A program made the position numbers and the translations under genes. From Varroa destructor (taxonomy: Eukaryota; Arthropoda; Arachnida; Mesostigmata; Varroidae), in NCBI RefSeq assembly GCF_002443255.2, contig NW_019211460.1, positions 37,271,498 through 37,335,497 of the forward strand: a stretch of DNA of 64,000 bases, in the 5' to 3' direction. Positions 1 to 13,964 of the stretch are shown here, piece by piece; position 1 is the first letter of the stretch; each line of letters opens with the position of its first letter. A model generated the notes under the pieces. The model saw nothing but the letters and a program-made list of their open reading frames with translations. It searched no databases and was not told the DNA's origin.

Positions 1-1621
1 GTAAGGCACAAAGACCCAGTGTAATCGAGAAAGGCCTACGTGAACGTATGGGGGCCACTACCGTACGCGGTTTTTACCTTTGTTTTTATTTGCCTGCCGA
101 ATTTGAATTGCTTTGCGATCGATGCGAACTTCAACCGGCAAACAGAAATAACGTCCGACTGCTGCCATTATGGTTACTACCTGTACGATATATAGAATGT
201 CTTTCTCTAATCTATGCTATAATAACGATTATGCGGGTGGTCTCTGCTTGATTCAACGTTTAAAATGAGCGTGGCTTCACCGTTTAACAGCTTTAGTGGT
301 TATGTGGGTGTTTGCAATAGACATAAAGAGTGAATTCCTTCTTGTGGATCGGCGGAAGTATGTTCTGTGTAAACGGAAAATTTCCGTTTGCATTCAATGG
401 GAGAGCCGCACTGGCTTGACGGAACGCTTAGTTTCCTCAGATCTCGTTACTCATTTTGTACATATCTGTTGTGCTATCTCTCTGTACACGGCTTAATCCA
501 CACACGGCTCGAGCAGATGTGCGCATTTGACAGAGTGAGATACTGCTCGTGCTGTCGCCGCTGCTGCTGGACGTCTTCCTCCGCTTCCTGGCTACGGGTA
601 TCGCTGTCTGTCTTGGTAGTCCTCTTCTCCATCCCCTTCTACTGAGCCCTGCCTTCGCTTCGGGTTTTTTCTCCCACCGACAAACAAACTGCCACCGGAA
701 AAACTGAAGGAATGAACAGATCAGGAGCGGGACTCCGTGGACACAGGATATTAAGATAAGCTGGCTCGTACCGTTGAGGGTTGCTACACAGCACCAACTA
801 GTAGCAGCACCACGCGCATAACCAACCTGGTTTTTGGTCTGATTTGTCACCAAGACACGATAGCGTCAACAGTGAACCTGATTGTACTGATCATCGTCAT
901 AGTGACGGTAGCAACGACAGCGTCGCTGTCAGCTAGACCACACTATCGTTTTCAAACTGCCCGGCTGACTGTGTTCTTCATATTTTGCCGGTCATATCAT
1001 CCATCTCGTATCATAAACAAGGTGAAGCTACCCGCTGTATGTGATGATCCCGATGATGATAATGATTTTTTTTTATCCCTCACAGCAGCCTTATCGTCAT
1101 GATTTGACCAAACAGTGATTACGGTAAAAAGAAGAGGAGAAAAATAAGTGGTTACAAAACATATACGAATAAGCGGATGTTACTATGTTCTTGCAGAGCA
1201 GCCTCCAGATCAAAAACTGAAACGGTGCAAATCGTTGGGCATAAATCGAGCCACCGAACTGGTCTTGATAGACAGTGATACCATTTAGTTTATCTCTTAG
1301 ACAAAAATAGTTTTTTTTTTTTTTTTTTTATAGACATACCGTAGTGACGGGTGCGCATACGGGTAAAGACCCGTAAAAAATTAGAATCGAGAACAAGCAA
1401 TGTTCCAGGTGGACGGTAACGGTATTAGGTAAGTATGTTTCGCATTTTATATAATCTTCGTTAAGTAATTTTTTTAATCTTCGGGCAGAAAACGGGAAAC
1501 AGTAGATGTTTCCATGACAAAAGATATAACCTGCTATAATTAGTTTTGTCACAGGGAATTACACGCAGACACGTGCTGTTTATACACATGTACAATTTAT
1601 CTTGGCACCATTATCAGTAAC
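1..1621. other. non-coding flank downstream of the FoxK copy and islet
   Basis: No gene is recognised here. Several overlapping open frames of 60-140 codons occur on both strands between about 48 and 1552, but none has a recognisable domain and they overlap each other in conflicting frames. The only clear feature is a run of 19 T at 1311-1329. A terminal islet exon could lie here or beyond the window edge, but I did not find one. Confidence 0.5.
1311..1329. repeat. poly(T) tract, 19 bp
   Basis: A homopolymer run of 19 T is read directly. It could be a simple slippage tract or the poly(A) tail of a minus-strand retro-insertion. No element body is recognisable beside it. Confidence 0.8.
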
Positions 1622-3009
<1,388 letters not shown>

Positions 3010-3010
3010 T

Positions 3011-3088
3011 ATAGATACAGATAGATAGATAGATACAGATAGATACATAGATAGATACAGATAGATAGATAGATAGATAGATAGATAC
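3011..3088. repeat. GATA/GATACA microsatellite, right block
   Basis: ATAGATACAG and GATA words continue for about 78 bp immediately after the FoxK homology ends. The words match those of the block left of the FoxK segment, so the FoxK fragment sits inside what looks like one microsatellite. Target-site duplications cannot be resolved because of this. Confidence 0.93.
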
Positions 3089-4775
3089 AAATACATATTA
3101 ACGACATTTATTAAATGCATAAAATAGTGTTTCACATAGTAAAATCCTTTTTCCTTGTCTGGTGGTTCAACCTGCAAAAGAAGGCGGCAGGCTTACATAG
3201 CGACGAAACAAAGGAGCAGAAACTCATAAATGCGGCAGACCCAATTGTTACCCTTTTCCGGTCCAGTAATAAAAATACGTTTCGTAATTGCTTGATTGCC
3301 TTTTGGGTTTCATGAAATATGAACATGTATTTGAGCACCTATTGGACGGGATTACAGTGACGTGTCGGATGAGCGCCATATCGATGAGATTACGGCAGAA
3401 CGAATCCGGAACGTCGTCGGCACGATCAAATAGCGACAGCTAAAAGTTTGTAGCTATATTTTGTATTTACGCTTAGTCCGTTCGTGTTGTCGTTGTTCGC
3501 TCTCGATCCATTTTTAAATTCGAGCAAAGACAAACAAATAAAATCTATTATTTGCTCTGTTTCTCCTAACGGTAGGTTCGTTAAAGTTGAGCAATAAAGA
3601 CGAGGCGATGCCCAAAGCCGGCCAAAAGAGGTCTTCCCCTTCATCCCCCTTACGTTTTATATACGCCACTCCTGTGCCTATCCTGCACTCACTACTACCG
3701 TTAACCTACTACTCACTACCACCACATCACTAACAGACCGAAAGAACCGAAGATGAACCCGAAGGCGCGATAAACAATGAACAAACTAGCCGCTCGAGCC
3801 GTCCTAGCGGTATTGGGCAGCTCAAAGTTGACGTGAGATACTTCAATAGGGATTGTGTTAAGAAACGCAGTTTGTATATGCCCAGTTAGTTCAAAGCAGC
3901 GACTAGCAGCAAGACCTCGACAATGAGGACGATAAAGAATTATAAGCTGACTTAAAGGCTAACGCAGAAAGGAGCACAAGCGAGACCAATCCGAAGACAA
4001 GATGGCAACGGTACATCGGCGACAGTTGATAGTGATGTTGATGGCGGGGTACTTTGAGGGGGGTGAGCGACACCGACGATGTTGTTGATCGGCCGTCGGT
4101 GTACGGACTTTGAGGTGCGAGGGGCCGCTCCTCAGCTGATAAGCTACAGTCCAAGCGGCAAGTAAATGAACAAACGAATGCGCGGGCAAGCTAGCACCAC
4201 CCCGGGGCAATGTCGAGAAAGCAAATGAAGGCTGAGCACGGGACAGCGGTAAGCCCACTATTCAGCAACAATAACAAGAACAGAAGTTAAAGAACTTACC
4301 GTCACCGCACAAATCATGTTTGTCTATTTGCTCTATAAATGTACGAAAATTGAATGATAAAATGAAAAGTACCGTCAATTTCTTAAAAAAATTTTCCGTT
4401 TCTCGAAGCCGCATCTTTCAAATTGGTAATCAAAGAGCTTCGTATAGAAAAAATTGCAATTGCAGTCTACAAAAGAAACATTAAAACGAGTATCACAAGT
4501 TACAGTTATATGTTCTTATATAATTTTCGATAGAATTAATTCACGTTATTACTTTTCTAAAAAAAAAATATAATTTTCAACGTCCTTTATAGTGTAGTAA
4601 GCCGCATCCCTTGTGCGACCTGTTTGAAAGCGTATCACTCTTAGGCATGGTATATAGATTCAGAGGAGTCTCGATATTTACGTTTGCTTATATCTCACCC
4701 ATTTGAGGAAAACTCATTAATCTTTTCAAGTGTTTAGGCTCTTTTTTAAAAGGCTCGCTTGGTATGAAGGTGAAC

Positions 4776-4799
4776 ATATATATATATATATATATATAT
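4776..4799. repeat. (TA)n microsatellite
   Basis: A 24-bp alternating AT run is read directly. Confidence 0.9.
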
Positions 4800-6567
4800 T
4801 ATACTTTTACCAGTGTGAATTACACCCTTGAGAGAAAAACGCTGAATTTAAAATGGAGATTGCAAATAAATAAATAATGAAAATCATGTTTGCTTGGACT
4901 CTGTCATGTGTGATGACTGCATTGGATATCGTGTATTTAAAACTGACTTGGACGAATAGGCCTCTAGTTGAGGAAGGCAGCGGCCGCTGGTTCAGGCCTT
5001 GTCAGATGTAGTTAAATAAAAGAAACGTGTATATCACGCAAGAATAATCTTTACCCTTTTAGTCCACTTTGAGGTCCATATGGACGGCAGGAATCAGAAT
5101 AGGTCAGGGTGCTATTTGTTAAATGAAACGATTACAAGGTCTTTTCGAATATTTTTAACTGTAGGCTAAACGAGAAGGTTAGGTTATAGTAACGAGGCAT
5201 GTCCTGCGCGTGGTAGAGATTATTTTTTTATTACGTTTAATCTGGGTCGTCCCGTGAAGATCATAAATGGCAAGCCTCCAATACAATACGCTGTCTGGAT
5301 TGGACCCTAAATAACAACAATTCAAACTTTTAATTCGAGTTTGTTTGGTAGAAGAGTTGACTTCACTGGTTGTTTGCGCAGGTAAATTTTGGACAAACGA
5401 CTTGCCGTTGTCCCTTTTCTGTTGATTCCTACCCTTTGTCCTCCAATGACTCACAATCGTCTGAACACTTAACATGGAATCAGGACAAAAGTCTTTGATC
5501 CAAAGGCGTTTGTTAACCCAGATCTATTAGAATAGTCTATGTCAGGACTATTGAGTATTTCGTCCTAAGAAGAGTTTAGGGAACGCTAGTGAAGCGAGAA
5601 CGAGCACTCATAGCAGCGGTGAAACTGTGCGATGAGTACTAGGCAAACAGTGCAAAGTCAATGGACTTTTCCTGTCCAACCACCGCAGCTACAATAGTAG
5701 CTGCTTTATAGGGGCGATTCTATATATGTAGCATATATATGTGTACGTGTGTGTCTATGAGTTTGGCTGTAGGTTGTATCATGCCTTTTCGCCTTGTATC
5801 TGTCTACCCGCCTCTGTGCCTACGATCGGGAACAGGAGAACAGCCGGCAGGGTAGGAAGGGGTCTTGGGCTGACCGAGTACCGACAACGAGGGTGACCAA
5901 ATCGGAGGAGTGGGGGCACCGGGGCAGATGGGCATGTTTCGCCCTGGCTGCTTGTATTCTGTTGCACGCAGCCAGGGCGCAAATCAAATTAGTCTTGAGA
6001 TTCAGATTCACTCGCCATGATTGCCTGCTTACACACTCCGCACTCGACTACAGACTCCGCCACTCCAGCGACGACCTATTCACACAGTGCCAGCACCGAT
6101 TTCGATTCTATGATTCGACTCGGAGTCCGCTTGTTCACTGGCAGCGACCATCGCTCAAAGCGCTGAGGAGTGTTTAGTCGAAAGGATCAAGCGGCCGATC
6201 CGCGGACTTGGATTTTCTAGGCCTGCTGGGATATACATCGAATACACATGCAGGGCAGACTTCTGCTCGAGCAGGTACCTCAAAGGCAAACGTTGCATGA
6301 TCCTCCATTCATGCGGCGTTACATCTACACACGCACACACAGACACGTTCTCTCACAGAAGGATAGGTTGGCGGACCAGGGCAGATGACACCAGGCACCA
6401 GCAGTCACACCAAATCCCAAGTCCAGAGTTGCAAGCTCGGTCTCCATCTGGTAGGAAGTCGCCACAGGCCAAAGAACTATCTCTGTGTCAATAACGAGCC
6501 TAGGTTGAGCATGATGATGATTCCTTTGATGAGGGATGATACAGCGGTGAGGTGCCGACGACATCGA

Positions 6568-6588
6568 CAGCAACAACAACAACAACAG
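6568..6588. repeat. (CAA)n microsatellite
   Basis: A CAACAACAA run of about seven units, preceded by CAG. It would encode Gln or Asn repeats but lies in no recognised gene. Confidence 0.85.
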
Positions 6589-7620
6589 CCGACCACAACA
6601 ACGCTATGTGACTGTTTGCAATAGCCAATTATGTTACGTTAGCGGACGAGTTCCGTACGAGAGAAATGGAACCGTGCTGGGAGTATACTGTACTAAGGCT
6701 TGTGCTTACTTTAATAAGAAAATAACGTGCCTAGGGACGGCTTCCAATGCAAGCAAATTCAAAACTAAAACAAAGTAAATATACGAATAATTAAAACCTG
6801 ATTGTAAATATCTCTCGCATTAATGAATGCGTTTTCACAGACAAGCCTCTGAAATTGTTTTACATTATGACGCTGTCTTGTTGTTTTGTGCAGTTGATTC
6901 CATATTCAGATTCTATTAATCCTCGCTGCGAGTTCGCAAATTGAAACATTAGCCTGTGTGTGGGAGCAATTTATAGGATGTCCTAGTCGCTGTTTCAATA
7001 TTCTCTCTTCTAACAAGTAACGGCAATAACGTCATTCGTATGGCAATGTACAGCGTACCGTGTAACTTTGGATGTTCCTTGCGTGTTCACGGCAATATAA
7101 TCTAGAGAAGGGATATGAAATATAATAGAGAAATATATACATATATATTTCTGTGCGTGGTCGGAATTATGGATGAGGTTCCATTGCTTGGCTCCACAAT
7201 GCCACGAAACTGCGATCCAAAATGGGGAGTATACAGAATCTAGGAGACTGCCCACTATTAATAGACGGAACTAGTGAACGCTCAACCGTTTATTTAATGA
7301 AAGTGCCGGTTGAAGGCGTTCGCAATAAGGTGTCGATTCCAGCGGAAACAGTCGCTCGAATTTTTACGTGACCACATATAATATTATAATCGTATATATG
7401 TTCAATATAAATATAAGTAAGGTTCAGAATAAGTAAAAATTATTATTGCACCATTACGAAAAAGCGAGTTCGCGGTTAGCCTCCAGTTACCCCGTGGAGG
7501 TAAAATGAAATGGTGTGCTTCTTGTGAAAGGTAGTTACTAATGAGACTGACAAAGGTGATTATATAAAGCTGTCTTTATAATAAGTTTACAAAACTCACA
7601 GTTAATTCTATATATGCTCG

Positions 7621-7626
7621 TTTATT
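7621..7626 (-). promoter_or_regulatory. candidate poly(A) signal AATAAA for islet
   Basis: On the minus strand the hexamer AATAAA lies about 50 nt after the TAA stop reached if the last readable islet exon is not spliced at its donor. A GT-rich stretch (TGTGAGTTTTGT) follows about 20 nt further on, which is the usual arrangement of a cleavage site. The spacing suggests that islet, or one of its isoforms, may end here. AATAAA is frequent in AT-rich DNA, so transcript data are needed. Confidence 0.45.
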
Positions 7627-7690
7627 GCCCCCTCAAGAGTGACATTATGATGACAGATATCTTCATGAAATGTATTTACGAAATACAAAC

Positions 7691-7903
7691 CTGGTTAACA
7701 AGTTGTCTAAATTGCGGACTATTGGGATCGAAGTCGGAGTCAGGGTGATTGACGGCGTAGTCTGAAAGAGTTTTCCAGGGCGCCTGGTAGCTATGAATAT
7801 CGAGCGCCTGCCCGAGCGGGCCTTGGCCGGGCTCGTGGCGAACGGGAGATGTGGCGACCATCGGCACTCCACGCAGGGCTCCCAGGCTCAGCTGACGGCC
7901 GTC
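7691..7903 (-). CDS. isl: Islet LIM-homeodomain protein, C-terminal (LHX3-binding-like) exon
   Basis: This 213-bp, 71-codon exon starts in phase 0 after the acceptor TTGCATTTCAG and begins DGRQLSLGALRGVPM. The middle reads GVPMVATSPVRHE and SYQAPWKTLSDYAVN. It corresponds to the region of vertebrate Isl1 (GTPMVAASPERHD, SYQPPWKVLSDFAL) that binds the LIM domains of LHX3 in motor-neuron specification complexes. It ends PQFRQLVNQ at the donor CAG|GTTTGT (GT at 7690-7689). If this donor is not used, translation adds V-C-I-S and stops at TAA 7678-7676, followed by AATAAA at 7626-7621. Vertebrate Isl1 continues about 40 residues beyond this point, so a further exon is possible but was not found. 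Identity with Islet is clear from this block plus the homeodomain exon upstream. Which end is used is open. Confidence 0.93.
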
Positions 7904-10900
7904 CTGAAATGCAACAGAATAAGAGGGCAATGAGAGGTGCTATTAATTCATTATGTCAAAAACAGCTACTGTCCATGTTTAAATAATATTTACGTCTGTA
8001 TATATATTCAGTCGTAGAACTTTCCATTCAAGACTACAATGATATCTCGCTGTTTCATCAATAATACCGCAGAATGACTAACTCCACGGACATCCTACAA
8101 TAATAAGCCGTTGCCTTCGTACATCTCTTCGGCTAGAAACCAAGCCCAGGTTTTCGAGAGCAGATGGCAGTAAGCTACGTAAAGGTCTTCTTAGTTGCTG
8201 ACAGTCGTAACAATATGATATATAATGTAATAATATATATGGCGATAGTCGAATAGAGCAGGGCGTGCGGGTCGGCAAAGACAAGGACGGCCTGCCTTAT
8301 GAACACACCACATGGAAATACGCCCTGTGATCTGTGAACCGGAGAAAACATCAGACTTCCATTGCGGATTCAATTTGCAGCGGGTACGACCAAGCCACTT
8401 AAAACCATAGAACAATGTTGCAATTATGCGAGGACATCAGACTTTCCTGCCGCTTTCCAGCCTGGCGTGCATGCAGAGCACCGAAAAAAGACAATCTTTC
8501 ATATGCCACTATTCGTCTATCGCCTTTAATCATGGCGATGGTGGCGACAGCAGCGGCGACGATAATGAGGATCGTAGTGGTGCGTGAATGTGCGTATATC
8601 TGCGTGCGTACGTGCCCAACAGTGCGCCTGCATACGTGTATTCTGCAACTAGAAACGCTGCAAGTTTGTTATTGTTACGTCTGCTACAATTTACGTTTCA
8701 GTAGGCCAACGTGTGGATGTCTATGGACGCGTTTTGAGCACGCGACCATCTCCGCCCGTGGATGGTGAATACTTAGCGAGCTTGCGCGTCTAGATGTCGA
8801 GATAGCGAATTTAAGACGGTGGATCGATGAAGCACTTAGCAAGTGAGTTTCGGCTGTCGCTGTTGGCGTATTAAGCGACGGGTAGTTGGATCGTGGGTTT
8901 CTAGTAGATATTGCGGACACAAATGTGGCCTATTATTATTACTACAACTGCTACAACCACAGCTACGGCAGCAAGCACGCTACGTCGGACGCTGCGGCTT
9001 CGATTAAATTATAGGTTGCTGGCCACTGGCCGAGTGAAGTGGGCGTATTTGAGTAAAAGCATTCCACTGAGCGAGCGTACGGTCGCTACATAGGATGTCG
9101 ACAGTTATTGTGTGAGTTTGTAAGTGTTTCTGTGTCTCTCTATATTTGTATGCGGAACAGTGGGCAGCCAGTGTACGAACAGACGAGATCAAGGGGGCTG
9201 TAGGGGGTCAGTCGGGGTGCCGATGATGTCTAGACAAGAAAACAATGGGAATGTCAGGAGCTGGGGTGATGCTGCCGCTACTACTTCGTCACCGTAACCA
9301 GTGCTGCACCATATAAGCTGTATCTGTTTCTTTGTCCTTAGAAGGACAAGGGGACGTACATTTTAAGACGTAGAGGATTTCACCTCGGTGCTTGACTAAT
9401 CGCAGTGGTTTTATCCTAGCAGGCGGGGCTGCGTTGTGACGTTTTCGTGCTTGGCCACCCATTCTCTTAGCCTAGTTGTGGGTTCGTATAGAGACTGGGG
9501 TGTAGCAGCGGGGAAGGGAGAGAGGTAAGCCTTACCTTGTATGTTCTCATAACTTGTATTTTCTGTTCGTCGTCCGATTGATTTTCCCAATAATTTACGG
9601 CGAACGCATTGATCAAACTGATTGGGAACAATTGATATTTGAACCATTCAGACCAATTCAGATCAGGGATCGGGGCTAGTGCTGTGAATGATGCAATCCA
9701 CCCTACTCGTTAGGCCAGTTCTATTTGAACGTCTATGAAGGCATATGAAAAACAGGCAAGCCAATTCTCGCATTGCAAAGTTTCCCTTTAAACTTCAATT
9801 TCTTTTTGCTTCAGACGGTAACTTCTTACGAATATTACTATGGATTTTTTAATTATTTAAAAGCTAATGGCTGCTACAATAGCTTATGATATAAGCAACT
9901 GGGAGCATATTTGTATTTTACAATCACGTTTTGGGGGTAAAGCAGGAGACCGCTTCCCACTAATAACATTCGAAATACTACGTATTATAGTATAGATACT
10001 CATACATATTATTCTACTGATTTCACTTGCCGAAAGTATCGTCGAGCTAAATAGTATAGTTGCTGCCGGAGGCCAGCGATCTGTCCTGGTGCTAAACGAT
10101 CCCTTGCTTGCTTGCTTGGTTGGTTTGGCCTGACGCATCTACACCAGCAGCTGCCATAGATCAGTCACATATTCTGTTTCGTATGATTTCTTATCTACCC
10201 AGAACGCGTTGAACACCCTGACTTGATAACGTTCAACGACTCAACAAGAAAAAACCCAAGTCCAAAAGACCAAACGAACACGCGGACCATGAATAGACGA
10301 AAAATGCCGTTTAACAGCAACGAAGTGATTTGATTAAAAAGAATTTTTCTATCATTTCAGCGGGGTACTTGTAACAGGTATCCTTACATATGTAGCAGGA
10401 CCATCTAGGAGGAAGCCATACTAGCTGTATGCCAACTTGTTCCTGTATCCTTGTACAAAACATCATTTTCTGATTTTCTATTAAATATACATATCTAAGA
10501 GAGCGTCATATACACCCTCCAAACCCTGTCATAAACGGTTAGGTTCGAAGCTCTCTATCGCAAGAGAAGCCTATCTGTTCGTTTAGTATAAAACGCGAGA
10601 AAGTTCGTCTTATATTTCTAACTGGCGCTGTTTTATGACGGCGCAACATTGGGCACCGCCGTAATGGTTCCCGAACGCAGTTAAACTTACTGCAATCTGG
10701 GATCGTTCTCTCGCATATGGTCAAACGAATTGCGATCGGTCATGAAAAATGGAAAAATTCAAGTGATTTACAAATATGAACCCCATCTTAAAGAGATAGG
10801 TTGTCGGAGAAGCCTTGTATCCAGTTGTGGATCTAATACGGAAAGTACAATTGCTTTAAAAGGTTCCAGTAAGAGCATTTTGAACTCGAGAATGAGTCTC

Positions 10901-13900
10901 GTAGAAAATTCTGTACGAAGATAAGCAGTTAAGTGTTTAGAGCTGTAAAGAAGGCCGACCCAGTTTAGGGATGTTAACACTGAGGTTTAATGTATATACT
11001 TCATATACATACTTCATATCATACTTTGCCTCGGTTGAATTGATCCAGCAAACAGAAAAAGCTGGAAAAATGGGCACTACATGATTTGGACGAGGATCAG
11101 ATGCAAAAACGTTTGCTTTTGATCTCTCTTACGTTGTAGCAAGGAATCATTGTTGCTTTGTTCTATGATTTCTGATGAAAATAAATTTTCTACGATTATG
11201 ACAGGCAGGCATATTAGTCGATGGGTGGGTAAGTAAATCATCCCCAGGCAACTGTACAGTTGCAAAGGTTTACGGTATCCCTTTGGTAGTCTAGCGTAGA
11301 TGTTACCCAATATAGCTTTACGAGTTGTCGATTGCCCCTGAATAGTTTCATTCACAGTCGGAGTAAATGATTAACAAAAAATACATGCGACGGCTGAAGT
11401 CTATTGCACAAATAATGGCGGGAAAAGTATAGGGGCGGGCTGCAGTTGACAGCTTTGAATCATCCGTCAAATCCACGACATAAAATTTTTGCAAAACATT
11501 TTCTCGATGGGAAAATTATTCAAATTTCGACATTTTCAGGATTTACTACTTTGTACATTGGCGGAGCAAATAAGTTACCATCCAAATGCCAGAAAGCCAT
11601 GGATAGCAATAATAAAAATACAAACCTCAACTGAAAAGAAAAATCTTCGAAAGAAAAAGTTCGCAAGGTTAGAATTCACTATTCCACATTCCATGCTAAT
11701 CGGCCCAATCTCGTGGACAGAATTTTTTTACAGAGAGACCCTTTGGCCAGTTACATCTATTTGACCGTTCTAACACAGGGTTCTTTTACAAACGCACGCA
11801 GTAGATTTATCGTGCGCACGTACATTCACTGCCTATGAACAACAAAAACAGCAAAAATGAGGGAACATCGTTTGAGGCATTAAACGAAGCGTAACAGTGA
11901 GTGTGAGAGAGGGTTCAATCTACCAGCTGTGAGGGCGGTGTCCTATGCGTTCATAGTTCGTTGGCAGTTCAGGTAATGTTTTCATTCTGCCGTGTTTCCC
12001 TGCTACAGGGTTAGTAGTTCAGCTTTTTCAGTTATTGGGGGGTCTCTCTGCATTTGAGGACACTCAATGATAACGGGGAAAACTCTCTACATTGAATGTT
12101 AGATTGTTCGCCTCAAGTAAAAGCTGCTCGACTACGTTTGCTTTGTCTTTTCGTTTGGTCTTTAAAAATTACTATCACCCAAGGTATCGTTTCAAGACCT
12201 ACTTTATTTCAACATCTGCCTAGATTACAAAGCTATTTAAATAACACGAAATATTTTTATCGTAAGCAATATGAATTCTATTCTCAAAAGGGAAGGCAAA
12301 GGTTTACTAAGTCCAAAGATTTTGCACATTTTGCATTGAGTTATCTTGCTTTAGAAGTCAATGAGAAGTTTTTGAGAGAGGCGGCCGGAACTGATCCGCT
12401 AGTTGGCTTAAAAATCATGTGACTATAGTGAACTATTTTTACTTAATTAAGCTTTTTCAAAAATTAGGCGTCTTAGTAGTTTATACATTTGAGCAGAGTG
12501 ATCACAAAAAACACGATTTTTCATCGCCTCTCAACACTCAGCGCAACGTGTGTCCACAATAATAATGTCTTACACAAATACTCACAGATGACGAGAAGCG
12601 GTGTCCTTACGTCAATAAGGTGCCCTAAAGGATGTAGATGGATTCAAGAGACACGTCTATCGAAAGAACCTTCTGCGCAAAGGCCCCATTGCGTCGAGCA
12701 AATAAACCACCCGACAGATAAGACAGCATCGTCCTTTTCTACGACAATCCCACACAGGGTATTGCAAAAGGTCGATAACACAGCCTCACGCCGACGGGAA
12801 AAAATAATGGCGCCGGCATATTTGACCTTAAAAATTTGAAAAAAAAAAAATTAAAACCTCAAAAATTGGTTTTGCAAGTTCTTCACCGGATCCGCAAAGT
12901 AAACTGGCTTTGAATTATGAGTGACGGCGAACACATAGTAATTTGTAGAAGCTCATAATGAATCATTTTTGCAGCCATAATGAATAAGAAACTCGTGAAA
13001 CATTGTCATTGCCTTTTGGTACCGAAAATAGGATTCCGCACATTAACTTCAATTAGGGCCCTTTCCCTTCTTCCTATTTGCAGATAGCGGTAGAGGGTCG
13101 CATATTTGTCGAAGACCTACCTTGCAAAACCCGTCTTAATGGAAGCCGCCGTCGTGTTCGATTGAACTCATACCTATTCGTAGGTCTAGAAACGCATATT
13201 AGGGAATGTCCAATCGTCTGAACGCCACCTAATGATTGGAGAAGTATAGTTTAAAATTTTACTCATTTTATACTATTTTTAATGCGTGCTAGTATCATTT
13301 GTAGTTAAATACTGCGCTAGGAGCAAATCGTGCCAACTGATCGATTAAGGATCGTTTTCGAGTACCGATCTTCAGCCTTTCACCATATCTGCGTACTCTG
13401 TTTCTATACGCGTATCGTCGCGTTCAGCTTATTCCCTAGTTAATCCTGAATAGCTTTTGCATGTTTGTTGTCTGTTTACTATTTCAGCTAAAGGAGAAAT
13501 ATATACAAACACAATGCGCAATATAGTTTCACTGTGTGTGAAGCGCGAAATAATAACTTCATAGATCTGTGTCGGCTGTGAAGCGATTTGGAAGTTTATT
13601 CAAATTAAATAATTCAATTATACAGCCGGAACTGCTTTTAAGGAAAGCATTTACGCTTATTATGGGGCTGGTGGCGTTTTTTCCCGATAGAGCTCTATAT
13701 TTTCACCATTTCTTCCCTATTTGTGAATTTAATTACGGTCCATCTATTTGTTTGTTTTCTTACAGACGTCAACTAAAATTGATCCATACCCTCATTAGCT
13801 ATTTGCTTTCCAGCGTTCGAAGTCGTTGGCAAGACACCGTTCTGATCACCCATCCACTTACGCGTCCACCCCTTGCATTAGTGATCGAACAACGTTGCTC

Positions 13901-13940
13901 GCGAGCATTCTGCAGTCGATAGGCTTTTTACCCTATTGCA

Positions 13941-13964
13941 GTTGTTGTTGTTGTTGTTGTTGTT
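13941..13964. repeat. (GTT)8 microsatellite
   Basis: Eight GTT units are read directly inside the 16.7-kb islet intron. Confidence 0.9.

Larger units (their letters stand above)
3089..7600. other. interval between the FoxK copy and the islet 3' end
   Basis: No gene is recognised. Features seen are a (TA)n run at 4776-4799, short AT-rich stretches at 5720-5745 and 7130-7150, and a CAA run at 6568-6588. Two overlapping minus-strand open frames near 3903-4258 have no recognisable domain and contradict each other. I looked for a further minus-strand islet exon (the MHGYD-like block I recall from insect homologues) and did not see one. Confidence 0.5.

Noticed and set aside
3903..4258. Two overlapping minus-strand open frames as a possible terminal islet exon
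   Set aside because: Neither shows similarity to Islet C-termini, they lie in conflicting frames, and no clear acceptor in the needed phase stands out.
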